Assembly (NCBI RefSeq): GCF_024529955.1
Contig: NZ_AP024856.1
Location: 153,176 to 217,175 of the forward strand
Length of the DNA: 64,000 nt
Reading direction: 5' to 3'
Source of the DNA: Photobacterium toruni
Lineage (GTDB): Bacteria; Pseudomonadota; Gammaproteobacteria; Enterobacterales; Vibrionaceae
Positions within the stretch are counted from its first letter, which is position 1. Each line of letters starts with the position of its first letter. Below, piece by piece: positions 47,802-56,613 of the stretch. The notes beneath the pieces are model-generated. The model made no database searches, had not been told where the DNA came from, and was given only the letters and a program-made list of their open reading frames with translations. The translations under genes and the position numbers were made by a program.

Positions 47802-48380
47802 ATGAAATATATTGTTTATTACTCTAGCAAAGGCGGGGGCGGCAAATCCACACTCGCAAAACTCACCCACCTGACGCTCACACAATGCAGCAATAAGATT
47901 GTGACGGGCGATGATACTGATCCCCAACAACACTACAATTTCTGGATGGAGAACAACCCTGAGCTAGTCGCAAAAGATGATGAAGAACCTGATTACTTCA
48001 TCTACGACACGCAAGGGTTTCATACCGACGTTAACGAAGCATTACTTGTTGCGACGAAAGATCTCAATGCCAATATCTTAATTCCTATTCGCCCTGTCCC
48101 TAGCGCCTCTAGCGACAAACTCAGTGACGAAATTCGTGAGGGGCAACGTATTGCTGCGCGCGTTAAAAAACTGGGTGTCGATAAGAAATGCGCCTTTGTG
48201 CTGAATGGCTGTGACCAGCGTTCAAAAAAAGATTTGGCCGCGTTCATCAAAGAGCTTTCGCCACTGGGCATTGCAATTTGTCGTAAACAAATCAGTCAAC
48301 GTAAAGCGTTTGGCAACGGCGCGTTTACTAAACGCGAAATCGCGGATATGTCAGAATTATTGATTGAGGTGCTATTGTGA
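47802..48380 (+). CDS. parA: ParA-family partition ATPase
   Basis: A 192-residue small ParA/MinD-type ATPase with deviant Walker A SKGGGGKSTLAK at ~9-20, GDDTDPQQ at ~40 and DYFIYDTQGF as Walker B. AAGG lies before the ATG. It lacks an N-terminal helix-turn-helix, as in type Ib systems, and is followed by a small overlapping gene expected to bind the centromere. It suggests plasmid-style segregation of the element. Base composition here is less AT-rich than in neighbouring cargo. Confidence 0.87.
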   Translation: MKYIVYYSSKGGGGKSTLAKLTHLTLTQCSNKIVTGDDTDPQQHYNFWMENNPELVAKDDEEPDYFIYDTQGFHTDVNEALLVATKDLNANILIPIRPVPSASSDKLSDEIREGQRIAARVKKLGVDKKCAFVLNGCDQRSKKDLAAFIKELSPLGIAICRKQISQRKAFGNGAFTKREIADMSELLIEVLL

Positions 48381-48703
48381 AAAAACACGGACTTATTGCC
48401 AACCACGCCAAGCAGCTCGGCCAACAAGATGTCAAAGCCACTGACAGCAAAGAGCCTTGCTCACTAGAGCGTGCCGTCTTTATTACCAGTATGCCTTGGA
48501 AAGAAGCCAAGCCGATTTTAGATGCAATGGACAACGAAACCTTAAGATGCTTCGAGAAACACGCAGGCAGTCTTACGCTAAAGAAAGTCGCATGGCAAAA
48601 TTACCGCGTTTCAATGCATACGTATGCTCGTATTAAGAACAAAGCTGAAGAGTTAGATTTGACGGCCACACAGTTGATCGACTTTTTACTCGACCAAGTT
48701 TAA
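48377..48703 (+). CDS. ParB-like small partition partner
   Basis: A 108-residue protein starting at GTG 48377, which overlaps the parA stop by 4 bases. The C-terminal part (LTLKKVAWQNYRVSMHTYARI then DLTATQLIDFLLDQV) is helical and could form a DNA-binding dimer domain. Function is inferred from position as the second gene of a small parAB operon. Confidence 0.65.
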   Translation: MKKHGLIANHAKQLGQQDVKATDSKEPCSLERAVFITSMPWKEAKPILDAMDNETLRCFEKHAGSLTLKKVAWQNYRVSMHTYARIKNKAEELDLTATQLIDFLLDQV

Positions 48704-48710
48704 AACGAAA

Positions 48711-48747
48711 AAAAGCCTCTCAATCTCGAAAGATAAAGGGGCTTTTC
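48711..48747 (+). terminator. Terminator of the par operon
   Basis: AAAGCCTCT and AGGGGCTTTT pair (one wobble) around a long loop, 8 bases after the parB-like stop, ending in a short T run. Confidence 0.6.
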
Positions 48748-48759
48748 CCAATAAGCGGC

Positions 48760-49150
48760 TTACTCTACAGTAGGCAGTTTACCGTTGTCAACCGTGTGGT
48801 CGTTCACAATCCAGGTCGGGTTTTGTGTACACACGTTATCAATCGCAAGGTTGTTCATCGTCGCGTGAATAAGCGAGAACTCTTGTTTCGCAGCATCAAG
48901 CGGTGCTTCCCAGAACATCACCCCACCCAGACCCTCAATCATCGCCAATTGCGTTTTCTTGATGATCAGTGGTAGACCGTTGTAGTAGTTGGTGAACACC
49001 TTGTTTGGCTGGCTGAGGTTTGGCGTAAACTCAAACGTGTTACGACACGCATTCACGACACTGTAACCCTCTGGCGAAACCACCTCACCAAGATCGTTAA
49101 CAGGCCATTCGCCCGACATCACTGCTGCTTGCTGGCATGGATACCTCTTC
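48760..49150 (-). pseudogene. GH18 chitinase C-terminal remnant
   Basis: The minus frame encodes QQAAVMSGEWPVNDLGEVVS and later KTQLAMIEGLGGVMFWEAPLD before the stop. GGVMFWE is the usual final strand of the GH18 chitinase barrel. The catalytic DxxDxDxE region and the rest of the gene are absent. The remnant is cut off near the left edge of the TnpB element, suggesting that the IS or associated rearrangement truncated it. Confidence 0.6.
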
Positions 49151-49257
49151 CGTAGTCGCGAAGCGTGGAGGGAGGGGAGGAAATGCCGCTCCGTATAGCT
49201 AAATTAATACAACCTCACAAACTATGGTCTATACTTTTAAGTATCAGAGACATAGCC

Positions 49258-50346
49258 ATGAAGTTCCGTTTTTACCCAACACCTAGTCAGGAAAATTTAC
49301 TGGCTAGGACGTTCGGCTGTGTCCGTGTTGTCTACAATCAAATTCTCAAACACCGCACTGACGCTTATTACAGTGACAATGAGAAAATCAATTACAACAA
49401 GGCTTCTAGTTTACTGACTCAACTCAAAAAACAAGCTGAGTTCGAATGGCTTAATGAAGTCTCTTGCGTGCCGCTACAACAAGCACTTCGACACCAGCAA
49501 ACCGCTTTTCGTAACTTCTTTGAACATCGAGCAAGCTACCCAAAATTTAAGAAGAAACACGCCAAACAATCGGCTGAGTTCACCAAATCTGCGTTTTATT
49601 ATCGTGATGATCAAATCACATTAGCCAAATGCAGAGAACCGCTTGATGTTCGTTGGTCACGGAAATTACCCAGTGACCCCACTACCGTTACTGTGACTAA
49701 AGACAGCGCAGGCAGATACTTTGTTGCTTGTCGTTGCCAGTTCGATCCTAAATCATTACCCATTAGTAAACACTCAGTGGGTATCGACTTAGGCTTGAAA
49801 GACATTTTTGTTACTTCCGATGGTGTAAGAACGGGCAACCCAAAATACACCAAACGTTATGCTAAGAAATTGGCTAAAGCTCAACGCAATCTTTCGCGTA
49901 AAAAGAAAGGGTCTAATAATCGTAATAAAGCACGACTCAAAGTTGCACGTATTAACGCTAAAATTGCTGATTGTCGTCGAGACTTTTCCCATAAACTAAC
50001 TACCGCATTGATAAGAGAAAACCAATTTATCTTCACGGAAAGTCTTGCTGTTAAAAACATGATCAAGAATCACAAACTTGCTAAACACATTGCCGATACG
50101 AATTGGGGTGATCTCGTCCGTCAGCTTACATATAAAGCTGAATGGTACGAGCGTACTGTCGTTCAAATTGACAGGTTCTATCCCAGTTCTAAGCGTTGCA
50201 ATGGCTGTGGTCACGTTGTCGATTCCTTACCGTTACATATACGACATTGGGAATGTCCGTCTTGCCACTCTTGGCGAGATAGAGATCTTAATGCCGCGTT
50301 AAATATCAAAGCTGTTGGGCAAACAGTGTTAGCCTGTGGAGCGTAA
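49258..50346 (+). CDS. tnpB: TnpB, IS605/IS1341-type RNA-guided nuclease
   Basis: The start is set at ATG 49258 (MKFRFYPTPSQENLLARTFG), the standard beginning of TnpB; earlier in-frame starts exist from 49165. The 362-residue protein has RuvC-I D177 in SVGIDLGLKD, RuvC-II Glu in FIFTESLAVKNM, a zinc finger CNGCG...CPSC and RuvC-III Asp in WRDRDLNAALNI. All catalytic residues are present. No TnpA transposase is near, so this is a solo TnpB element that would depend on TnpA in trans. TnpB cuts DNA guided by an RNA from the element's right end. Confidence 0.92.
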   Translation: MKFRFYPTPSQENLLARTFGCVRVVYNQILKHRTDAYYSDNEKINYNKASSLLTQLKKQAEFEWLNEVSCVPLQQALRHQQTAFRNFFEHRASYPKFKKKHAKQSAEFTKSAFYYRDDQITLAKCREPLDVRWSRKLPSDPTTVTVTKDSAGRYFVACRCQFDPKSLPISKHSVGIDLGLKDIFVTSDGVRTGNPKYTKRYAKKLAKAQRNLSRKKKGSNNRNKARLKVARINAKIADCRRDFSHKLTTALIRENQFIFTESLAVKNMIKNHKLAKHIADTNWGDLVRQLTYKAEWYERTVVQIDRFYPSSKRCNGCGHVVDSLPLHIRHWECPSCHSWRDRDLNAALNIKAVGQTVLACGA

Positions 50347-50440
50347 ATAAGACTTTAGCCCCAGTGGTTAAAGCAATTCGCTATGAAACAGGAATCCCCC
50401 ACCGAAATAAGAGAAGCTAGGTGGGTGGAGGATGTCAAGA
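50300..50440 (+). ncRNA. Probable omega RNA / right end of TnpB element
   Basis: After the tnpB stop the sequence holds GGAATCCCCCACCG, a spacer, then GGTGGGTGGAGGATGTCAA, giving a CCCACC/GGTGGG hairpin. This layout is typical of the 3' ends of IS605/IS1341 elements, where the guide RNA scaffold overlaps the end of tnpB. The guide would be the flanking DNA after about 50437. Confidence 0.55.
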
Positions 50441-50693
50441 GAGTGGAGTCAGGCACGAACACTGATATTCAGTGGTAACAATGAGTCTGCGTTACAACAG
50501 AGGTTTCCAATCTTAAGATTAAAATATAATAGTGATTGAAGAGATTACCTGATCAAGTATTAACGAATGAAATATTGAACGGGAATTTAAGGGGGCGATT
50601 TTGCGCTGCTTAATAAAAAATGATTCGAAACTAAGCACTCAATTACCTACCCGTTCGAGAATTGATGTTATTTCGTGGTTTCGATACCTAAAA
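50441..50693. other. Intergenic region
   Basis: No gene or clear signal, apart from the terminator of the primase-like gene at its right edge. Confidence 0.35.
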
Positions 50694-50719
50694 AAATAGT
50701 CGGCAGATGCCGACTATTT
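50694..50719 (-). terminator. Terminator of the primase-like gene
   Basis: AAATAGTCGGC and GCCGACTATTT are a perfect 11-bp stem with a 4-base loop. On the minus strand it continues into TTTTTTT. It lies just after the stop of the Toprim gene. Confidence 0.9.
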
Positions 50720-50726
50720 GGAGGTA

Positions 50727-51866
50727 TTATATTGTTGATAAAAAATTGGGGAATAACTCACTACCTGAATTATTCCATTCATCCAACCAATCCACTGATT
50801 TTACATTGTCAGGAATTGATGTTGGAGGCGAAAAGTTATGTACTGATACATGAGGTAGCTCTCTGTTTATACGTTCTTTCAAACAAAGTGCTGCTCGTTG
50901 CCCTTCACCCACACCCATATCTTTAACACGATCACGATCTTCGAAAATGAGAAGATCGGTTATGTCATCGGGTATGAACATAAGCTCCATCAGTGTGCTA
51001 CTAATACCGCACCACACGGGTAACTTTTCAGCTAACGTTATGGCCATACCTGTTTCTGGTCCTTCACAAACAGCTAATATACGACGAGTGTTTCCGTGAC
51101 TGTCCACAACTGATATAGGCATACCGAGTCTAATTGCGCTTCCTCGTACATCCTCTATACCGGACAATTGCATCTTTGCATTTTCTACCAGTTCTGATTT
51201 ACCAAAACCGTCACTTTGCAGAAATATACGATGCATAGACACGGGATTTCCGGTGCCATTTTGAATGTAAAACACCATACCGTTCAGAACAATCTTCTTT
51301 CCTTCTTTACTGAAAGTTTGAAGATTTGAGTTGTAACCGATGGACGACGGCATTATCGAAAAATAATCCATCAAACCACGGCTGCACAAGTAATTATAAA
51401 TCTCCTTAGATTGTTGAGCAGAGATTGTCTCGGACTCAACTTTATTTAACACCCATGCATTTTTATTGATTTGATCTTGTGTAAGTTGTGCCGATTGTTC
51501 GCGTTTATCTCTCACACGTTTTGCTTCATCAATACTAATATTATTGCGATTTCCACCACATATTTCGATGATACGATCCATGGCTTGAGATTTACTAATA
51601 CCTTCCATCCAAGCTATAAGATCTATACCATCACCAAATCTGCCGTGATCATTATGGTAACCGCCGCCTTTTTCACGCCAATCGCGATATAGACGAAATA
51701 CGGTTTTACCCTGTCCTGACAACGGACATTTTACCGCCTTACTTTGTCCTTCTGGTGATTTATTCATTGCGTCAAAGAGCTCAGGATAACAGCGATAAAC
51801 GGTTTCCCATCCACCTACCTGCCTGACGATCACGTGTGTATCATCAATCTTACTTCTTCGTTGCAT
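50727..51866 (-). CDS. Toprim-domain primase-like protein
   Basis: The start is chosen at ATG 51866, preceded by GGAGG. The product is 379 residues. The N-terminal part looks like a CHC2-type zinc-ribbon relative that has lost most Cys (KCPLSGQGKTVFRLYRD). The C-terminal half has a Toprim fold: RILAVCEGPETGMAITLA with the catalytic Glu, and DLLIFEDRDRVKDMGVGEGQ with the D-x-D. Proteins of this type on plasmids and ICEs are DnaG/TOTE-like primases used in replication or after transfer. It ends the minus-strand DNA-processing operon. Confidence 0.75.
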   Translation of the reverse strand: MQRRSKIDDTHVIVRQVGGWETVYRCYPELFDAMNKSPEGQSKAVKCPLSGQGKTVFRLYRDWREKGGGYHNDHGRFGDGIDLIAWMEGISKSQAMDRIIEICGGNRNNISIDEAKRVRDKREQSAQLTQDQINKNAWVLNKVESETISAQQSKEIYNYLCSRGLMDYFSIMPSSIGYNSNLQTFSKEGKKIVLNGMVFYIQNGTGNPVSMHRIFLQSDGFGKSELVENAKMQLSGIEDVRGSAIRLGMPISVVDSHGNTRRILAVCEGPETGMAITLAEKLPVWCGISSTLMELMFIPDDITDLLIFEDRDRVKDMGVGEGQRAALCLKERINRELPHVSVHNFSPPTSIPDNVKSVDWLDEWNNSGSELFPNFLSTI

Positions 51867-51956
51867 TGATACGTTCCTCCAGTGATTTATGCTTATTAAT
51901 ACACCATCAGTAATCGACAGTGTAAAAATAAGCACGTGAATTTTAGGTTATTGGGT

Positions 51957-53756
51957 TTAACCTATTTGGATTGAGTCCAGAGCACCATTACTTACCAAAT
52001 CGCTTAATACGATTGGTAGTTCATCAATGGAGCTGAGTACTGTTTTATTTTCAATTCCTGCATAATTGCCGAAACAAATTTGAATCGATGCGACATCAAT
52101 ACCGAAACGGATCAATTCAGCCACCTGATGCTCAACAGACGCAATACAAGATGGATCACCATCGGTGATAACCAGCACCTGTTTACGCGTTCGTGTTGAT
52201 TGACTCATCATTAAATGAGCCGCTTGTAGCGCATAGTGAGTACACGTACCACCGTTCGCTTCCTGACCCATGCGATTCATCGATTGATTGAGATCATCAC
52301 TAAATTTCTTAGTGATAGTCACGTTGTTGTCAAAATGGATTATTCCGACCTCTATTCCAACAGCCTCCAGTGCATAAGCACAAGCAGCCGCTGAATTATT
52401 CGCAACAAGCATCTGATCACTTCGATTCATCGAGCCTGAGCGGTCAACAAGGATTATCATCGACGATTTCTGTGTGGTGACTTCCGATTCTGTGAAGAAA
52501 ATACGGTTGTTACCAGCACTGACACCAGCAAGCAGGTCTTGATCAAACTCATTACCAGTATCATCGTAAGTAATCTCCTGTTGAGATTTTGACCACATAG
52601 CGCTCTCAAGTTGACGTGTTAGTCCTCGTGATAACTGTCTAGCGTCATCTAAACGAAAATAACGGCTGTGAGTCGAACGAGTATCACTAAGATATTCCTG
52701 TTGAATTGCATTAAGTAACTCATCGCTTACATTTGAGTTATCTGATGCTTTATCAATACCTTGTGACAATTGTTCATGGATATCATCAAACGCGTCAGCC
52801 ATGTTATCAAGATCCTCAAATGCCAGTGGGTTACCGCCAGATGATTTACCACCTTGGCTTCCAGATTGGGCATCACCACCTTGGTCACCACCTTGGCTTC
52901 CAGATTGAGCATCACCACCTTGGTCACCAGCTTGGCTTCCAGATTGAGCATCACCACCTTGGTCACCAGCTTGGCTGCCAGATTGAGCATCACCACCTTG
53001 GTCACCAGCTTGGCTGCCAGATTGAGCATCACCACCTTGGTCACCAGCTTGGCTTCCAGATTGGGCATCACCACCTTGATCACCTTGGTTTTGATCTTGT
53101 TGAATAACCTGTTGGCACTCCTGCAATAATCGGACAATCATTTCAGCCTCAAGGAATGCATCATCAGTATCAACGAGCTTTCCCCAATTATGCATACGAT
53201 TTTCGATTTTATTTAACGGCTCGCTTGGCACACCAGCATCAATAAGCCGTTGTTTTGCGTACAAACCTTTAGACACTAAGTGCGATTGACCATCCACACC
53301 GTATCCTCGACCCGCGTACAACAAAAAAGCCTGCAAACACATTGATAGAGGTTCATCATCTGATACCTCTTGCCAATAACCCTCTTCGAAGAGCAAGTTG
53401 GTCATTTTGTTAAATACCCAATATGCACCAGGTAAATGTGCGATGCAGCAGTTTTCCATTCGTACATCTTCTATAGTGTTAAGTACCCACTTTAACATAC
53501 TGCTTTTACGGAGTTTTTCACCTTGCACACCTTCAAAAATTTCAAATGAAGTATGAGCAATATGACCTGCTTCGTGAGTAGCCTTAGCTTCCACTAAGCC
53601 CAACCACACTGGATCGTTTGGATCACCAGCATTTATGTATATTGCTGTACCATTTGTGGCTGTTGGGCCACGGTGGAAATGAATAGCAACGTTGTTTAAC
53701 GTTGTATGCATGTTAGTAATAATACTAATCGTCTTTTTTAGTGAACTGTAATTCAT
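51957..53756 (-). CDS. VWA-domain protein (CobT-like) with Gly/Ser/Gln repeat linker
   Basis: The start is chosen at ATG 53756, preceded by GGAGGAACAAGT. The ~599-residue protein has an N-terminal metalloprotease-like segment (EAKATHEAGHIAHTSFE, an HExxH-like HEAGH), a low-complexity linker of repeated 13-residue GDQGGDAQSGSQA units, and a C-terminal VWA domain with complete MIDAS: IILVDRSGSMNRSD, GGTCTHYALQ and LVITDGDPS. MoxR/CobS-type ATPases usually work with such VWA proteins, and one is encoded two genes upstream. The pair is conserved in SXT/R391 and IncA/C-type elements, role unknown. Confidence 0.85.
   Translation of the reverse strand: MNYSSLKKTISIITNMHTTLNNVAIHFHRGPTATNGTAIYINAGDPNDPVWLGLVEAKATHEAGHIAHTSFEIFEGVQGEKLRKSSMLKWVLNTIEDVRMENCCIAHLPGAYWVFNKMTNLLFEEGYWQEVSDDEPLSMCLQAFLLYAGRGYGVDGQSHLVSKGLYAKQRLIDAGVPSEPLNKIENRMHNWGKLVDTDDAFLEAEMIVRLLQECQQVIQQDQNQGDQGGDAQSGSQAGDQGGDAQSGSQAGDQGGDAQSGSQAGDQGGDAQSGSQAGDQGGDAQSGSQGGDQGGDAQSGSQGGKSSGGNPLAFEDLDNMADAFDDIHEQLSQGIDKASDNSNVSDELLNAIQQEYLSDTRSTHSRYFRLDDARQLSRGLTRQLESAMWSKSQQEITYDDTGNEFDQDLLAGVSAGNNRIFFTESEVTTQKSSMIILVDRSGSMNRSDQMLVANNSAAACAYALEAVGIEVGIIHFDNNVTITKKFSDDLNQSMNRMGQEANGGTCTHYALQAAHLMMSQSTRTRKQVLVITDGDPSCIASVEHQVAELIRFGIDVASIQICFGNYAGIENKTVLSSIDELPIVLSDLVSNGALDSIQIG
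52849..53087. repeat. 39-bp tandem repeats in the VWA gene
   Basis: About six copies of a 39-base unit (TTGGCTTCCAGATTGAGCAT then CACCACCTTGGTCACCAGC on the plus strand) encode 13-residue Gly/Asp/Gln/Ser-rich repeats. Copies differ at a few positions (CTTCC/CTGCC, CAGC/CACC). Copy number can change without frameshift. Confidence 0.9.
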
Positions 53757-53806
53757 ACTTGTTCCTCCAGCTAAAAAAAAGTGACTCCGAGGAGTCACTT
53801 ATGGGT

Positions 53807-54802
53807 TTACCATTCACCAAAACCAGATGTCGATGGTCCTGAGTCAACAGTTTGTACATCAACTTCATCAAGTGAAGTATCAGTAAAGTCATCACTTTCA
53901 GTAACGCTATTTCGCTGTATGATGCTCGTTTTTAATAAGGCTGGATCAGCCATATTCGCGAGCATACCTGTAATGGCACGTAAAGGATTACCTTCTACTG
54001 CACCTTTTAGCGGCACTTCTGACAACACTTCATCGATCTCATCTAATAACGAATCAAAACGAGGATCTATGAAGCTCATTTTTTCGACCTTTTGACGCAG
54101 ATGGCGAATCGGTGTGATTGCCTTTTGCGTTTTTTTGTCGTGTCCTAAAAATGTGTCTTGCAACATTTTGTCTGCAGCTTTCGCTATGTCGTCATACAAG
54201 CTGTGCTTTAAAACATCAACGACACGATCAACTTCCTCGTTTAAATACGGTTTGAAATACATGCTAGGCATAACCTCAAACTTAAACGCATCACAGAACT
54301 CATCAGGAGACATCGCAATTTTACGAATAATTGCTTCTACTTCTGGTTGTTCTTGGGCTTTCTCTTTGATGTGTTCCTCAAGCCAGGTATCAAAATTGTT
54401 ACGTAGATCTTCAACACATTCGAAAAACTTTGATTGAATATCGAGTAACTCTTCCTTTAACTTGCCTTCATCCTCTACTGGAATTACAACACTTGTACCG
54501 TAAGAAATGCCGTATTTGGCGATCTTACGCTGCGCATTGCGTTCTAGCGTGCCCTTGAATTTCAGTTTGTCTTTTGGAAACCACTCAAGGCGAGGATTTT
54601 TCAGCACACTACAATCGATTGCTTTACCCTCGAACATAGTAGTCGTTTCAGTGATAGTTTTTTCACCGTCGCGGCCTGACACAATTACAGATATTTGCGT
54701 CAATCCATTTTCCATCGCAGAGGCTTTATCTCCGACCTGCTCAGTTTGCTGTGCAATTGCATCGTCGATATCGATTGTCGATGTATCGTGTTGATCTTTC
54801 AT
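53807..54802 (-). CDS. DUF3150 protein
   Basis: The start is chosen at ATG 54802, preceded by GAGAGGAAT. The ~331-residue protein matches the DUF3150 family found beside CobS/VWA genes on SXT- and IncA/C-like elements: an early strand region around MFEGKAIDCSVLKNP, KFKGTLERNAQRKIAKYGISYGTS, then long helices. No enzymatic motif is seen. It lies between the WGR-like and VWA genes and probably forms a complex with the MoxR ATPase/VWA pair. The function is unknown. Confidence 0.75.
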   Translation of the reverse strand: MKDQHDTSTIDIDDAIAQQTEQVGDKASAMENGLTQISVIVSGRDGEKTITETTTMFEGKAIDCSVLKNPRLEWFPKDKLKFKGTLERNAQRKIAKYGISYGTSVVIPVEDEGKLKEELLDIQSKFFECVEDLRNNFDTWLEEHIKEKAQEQPEVEAIIRKIAMSPDEFCDAFKFEVMPSMYFKPYLNEEVDRVVDVLKHSLYDDIAKAADKMLQDTFLGHDKKTQKAITPIRHLRQKVEKMSFIDPRFDSLLDEIDEVLSEVPLKGAVEGNPLRAITGMLANMADPALLKTSIIQRNSVTESDDFTDTSLDEVDVQTVDSGPSTSGFGEW

Positions 54803-54899
54803 ATTTATTCCTCTCAGTGCAAGAAAGTTGGAACAACACATAATGATATTGTTCCTATTTATAATCAGGTTTGGGTAACCTGATTGGAGTGTTAAAAAG

Positions 54900-55172
54900 T
54901 TAATTATTGAAATTCAATTCACTGTGTAGATAAGTGACATCTGATTTTACAAAGTTATAACCTTTTCTTGATTTTTCACCCGCCTTCTTGAAACCGTAAG
55001 CTGCTGCTTCAGTTTCAGAATTGAAGGTTTTCGTATAAAAGTTCAAACGTCGTGAGTTTTTAGAACCGTAAACGACATGAACATTTAGCGCGTCAATACA
55101 GATACCCCAAAGTTTGCCACCAGCTGGGGTATAGCACTCATAAAGATCAAATCTAAGCTTCGATAAGTCCAA
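54900..55172 (-). CDS. Small WGR-like protein
   Basis: A 90-residue protein, with TTG start 55172 as the first available start codon and no clear Shine-Dalgarno. KLWGICIDALNVHVVYGSKN and the ending AAAYGFKKAGEKSRKGY resemble a WGR-type fold (nucleic-acid binding). It is located 47 bases after the MoxR-like gene. Start uncertain. Confidence 0.55.
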   Translation of the reverse strand: MDLSKLRFDLYECYTPAGGKLWGICIDALNVHVVYGSKNSRRLNFYTKTFNSETEAAAYGFKKAGEKSRKGYNFVKSDVTYLHSELNFNN

Positions 55173-55219
55173 TGGACGATCTGATTTAGGTTGATCATCT
55201 AGCGGATCACTGCTTGACG

Positions 55220-56326
55220 TTACTGCTTTTTTACAGGCTTACCGTCCTCTATCCAGCCCATATAATGGTCAAGAATATTTCCATCTTTTAGATTGAAATT
55301 CTGATCCATAATCATCTCAATATCTTTACGATCCGCATCATCAACGCCATTGAAAAATACGTTTTCAAAGGTTTGACGTAACGGAACACTTAATCCACTG
55401 ACTTGGATAAAATGAACCCAAGACAACAGAACTCGTGTAGAAAATGCAGTGGAAATACCATTAACAGGACGACCATCTGATGTTACGCCGGTACGTTCTG
55501 GACCCAACATAGAATCACGCATGCTATTTGCGAATTTAACCATGTATTTAACCGTTTTCTTATACGGTTTGAGTTCAGGATTTTTCCCCATGATGATCTT
55601 TAGCTCTAGTTCAGGATCAACATAATGATTGAAAATGACATAGCTACGATTACGAAAGGCTGTATCCCAACGTTTACTAGACGGATATAGACCCTGCGTA
55701 CACCCCTGTCCCGATGTATTACCAGTGGTAATAAAACGGAAATTTTTTGCTGGGTATATCGTTTCACCTGTATCTTCAACTACCCAAGGTTTTGACATTT
55801 CCGAAGGTAAGTGCATTTTTGCGATAAAATCTAGCGATCCTTTATCACACTCATCGAGCAGTACAATTTTTCCTTCTCGCATTGCGTCAATAACAGGTCC
55901 ATCGACAAACGTCGTTTCCCCATTCTTAAGCAACCATCGACCTTGCATTTTTTCTGGTCGCAATGAAGGATTAACCGTTACCAAATTCAGAGCCCAATTC
56001 ATTCGATTGGCAAACCAAAAAATAAAATCCGTTTTACCAGATCCTGTAGGTCCTACCATATGAAGAAAATTAGGATGGCTTGGTGCTAAAAACCAAGTCA
56101 TTACATTTTTCAAAACACGCATATCCGGGACATAACCATGTACAGGTTTTGGCACATCAGGATGAATATGTTTTGGTCGTTCTATTGCAAGATCTACATT
56201 CGCTGGTACAAACGGATGAAATACATCACGTAACAGCACTGTTTCCATTTCACTATAATCAATCACTTGTGTTTCTTGATTATTTGATTCATTTACTTGC
56301 ATAGCTTCAGTTTGAATATCTGACAT
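55220..56326 (-). CDS. MoxR/CobS-like AAA+ ATPase
   Basis: A 368-residue protein. Walker A HMVGPTGSGKTDFIFW (~105), Walker B GKIVLLDECDKGSLDF (~175), sensor-1 NFRFITTGNTSGQG (~215) and an arginine finger region WDTAFRNRSYV are all clear. It is the ATPase annotated as CobS-like on SXT/R391 and IncA/C elements, where it sits with DUF3150 and VWA genes. ATG 56326 is preceded by GGAGGAACG, a leader shared with several genes in this module. Confidence 0.88.
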   Translation of the reverse strand: MSDIQTEAMQVNESNNQETQVIDYSEMETVLLRDVFHPFVPANVDLAIERPKHIHPDVPKPVHGYVPDMRVLKNVMTWFLAPSHPNFLHMVGPTGSGKTDFIFWFANRMNWALNLVTVNPSLRPEKMQGRWLLKNGETTFVDGPVIDAMREGKIVLLDECDKGSLDFIAKMHLPSEMSKPWVVEDTGETIYPAKNFRFITTGNTSGQGCTQGLYPSSKRWDTAFRNRSYVIFNHYVDPELELKIIMGKNPELKPYKKTVKYMVKFANSMRDSMLGPERTGVTSDGRPVNGISTAFSTRVLLSWVHFIQVSGLSVPLRQTFENVFFNGVDDADRKDIEMIMDQNFNLKDGNILDHYMGWIEDGKPVKKQ

Positions 56327-56395
56327 CAGACGTTCCTCCAGTGATTTAAATGGGTTTACATTGGGAAAATCACATCATTTAATGCGATTTTTGGG

Positions 56396-56542
56396 TTATC
56401 GAGCGTGATATGTTCGATTGGCTTCATTGAGCAAACGGTTTGCAAGAACTGCAAGATCCGGATTTTTTTGTGTTTCAGCTTTTTTAAAAAGACGTTGAGC
56501 ACGTCTTTTTTTTGCCGCTGAAAGATCTTTAGAACAATACAT
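56396..56542 (-). CDS. Small basic protein (48 aa)
   Basis: ATG 56542 with AAGGA 9 bases upstream opens a 48-residue frame starting MYCSKDLSAAKKRRAQRLF and ending NEANRTYHAR. It is lysine/arginine-rich and helical. It fits snugly between ssb and the MoxR-like gene in the same orientation, so it is probably a real gene of the operon. The function is unknown; nucleic-acid binding is possible. Confidence 0.6.
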   Translation of the reverse strand: MYCSKDLSAAKKRRAQRLFKKAETQKNPDLAVLANRLLNEANRTYHAR

Positions 56543-56613
56543 AAAACAGATCCTTATCAACGTCATACACAGTGTACGAATAATATTCGTACACCATGTT
56601 CAGTCGACATTAC

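Noticed and set aside
52733..53137. Long open frames on the plus strand and in another minus-strand frame across the VWA repeats.
   Set aside because: They are by-products of the 39-bp tandem repeats in the VWA gene; no start signals and highly repetitive His/Leu composition.
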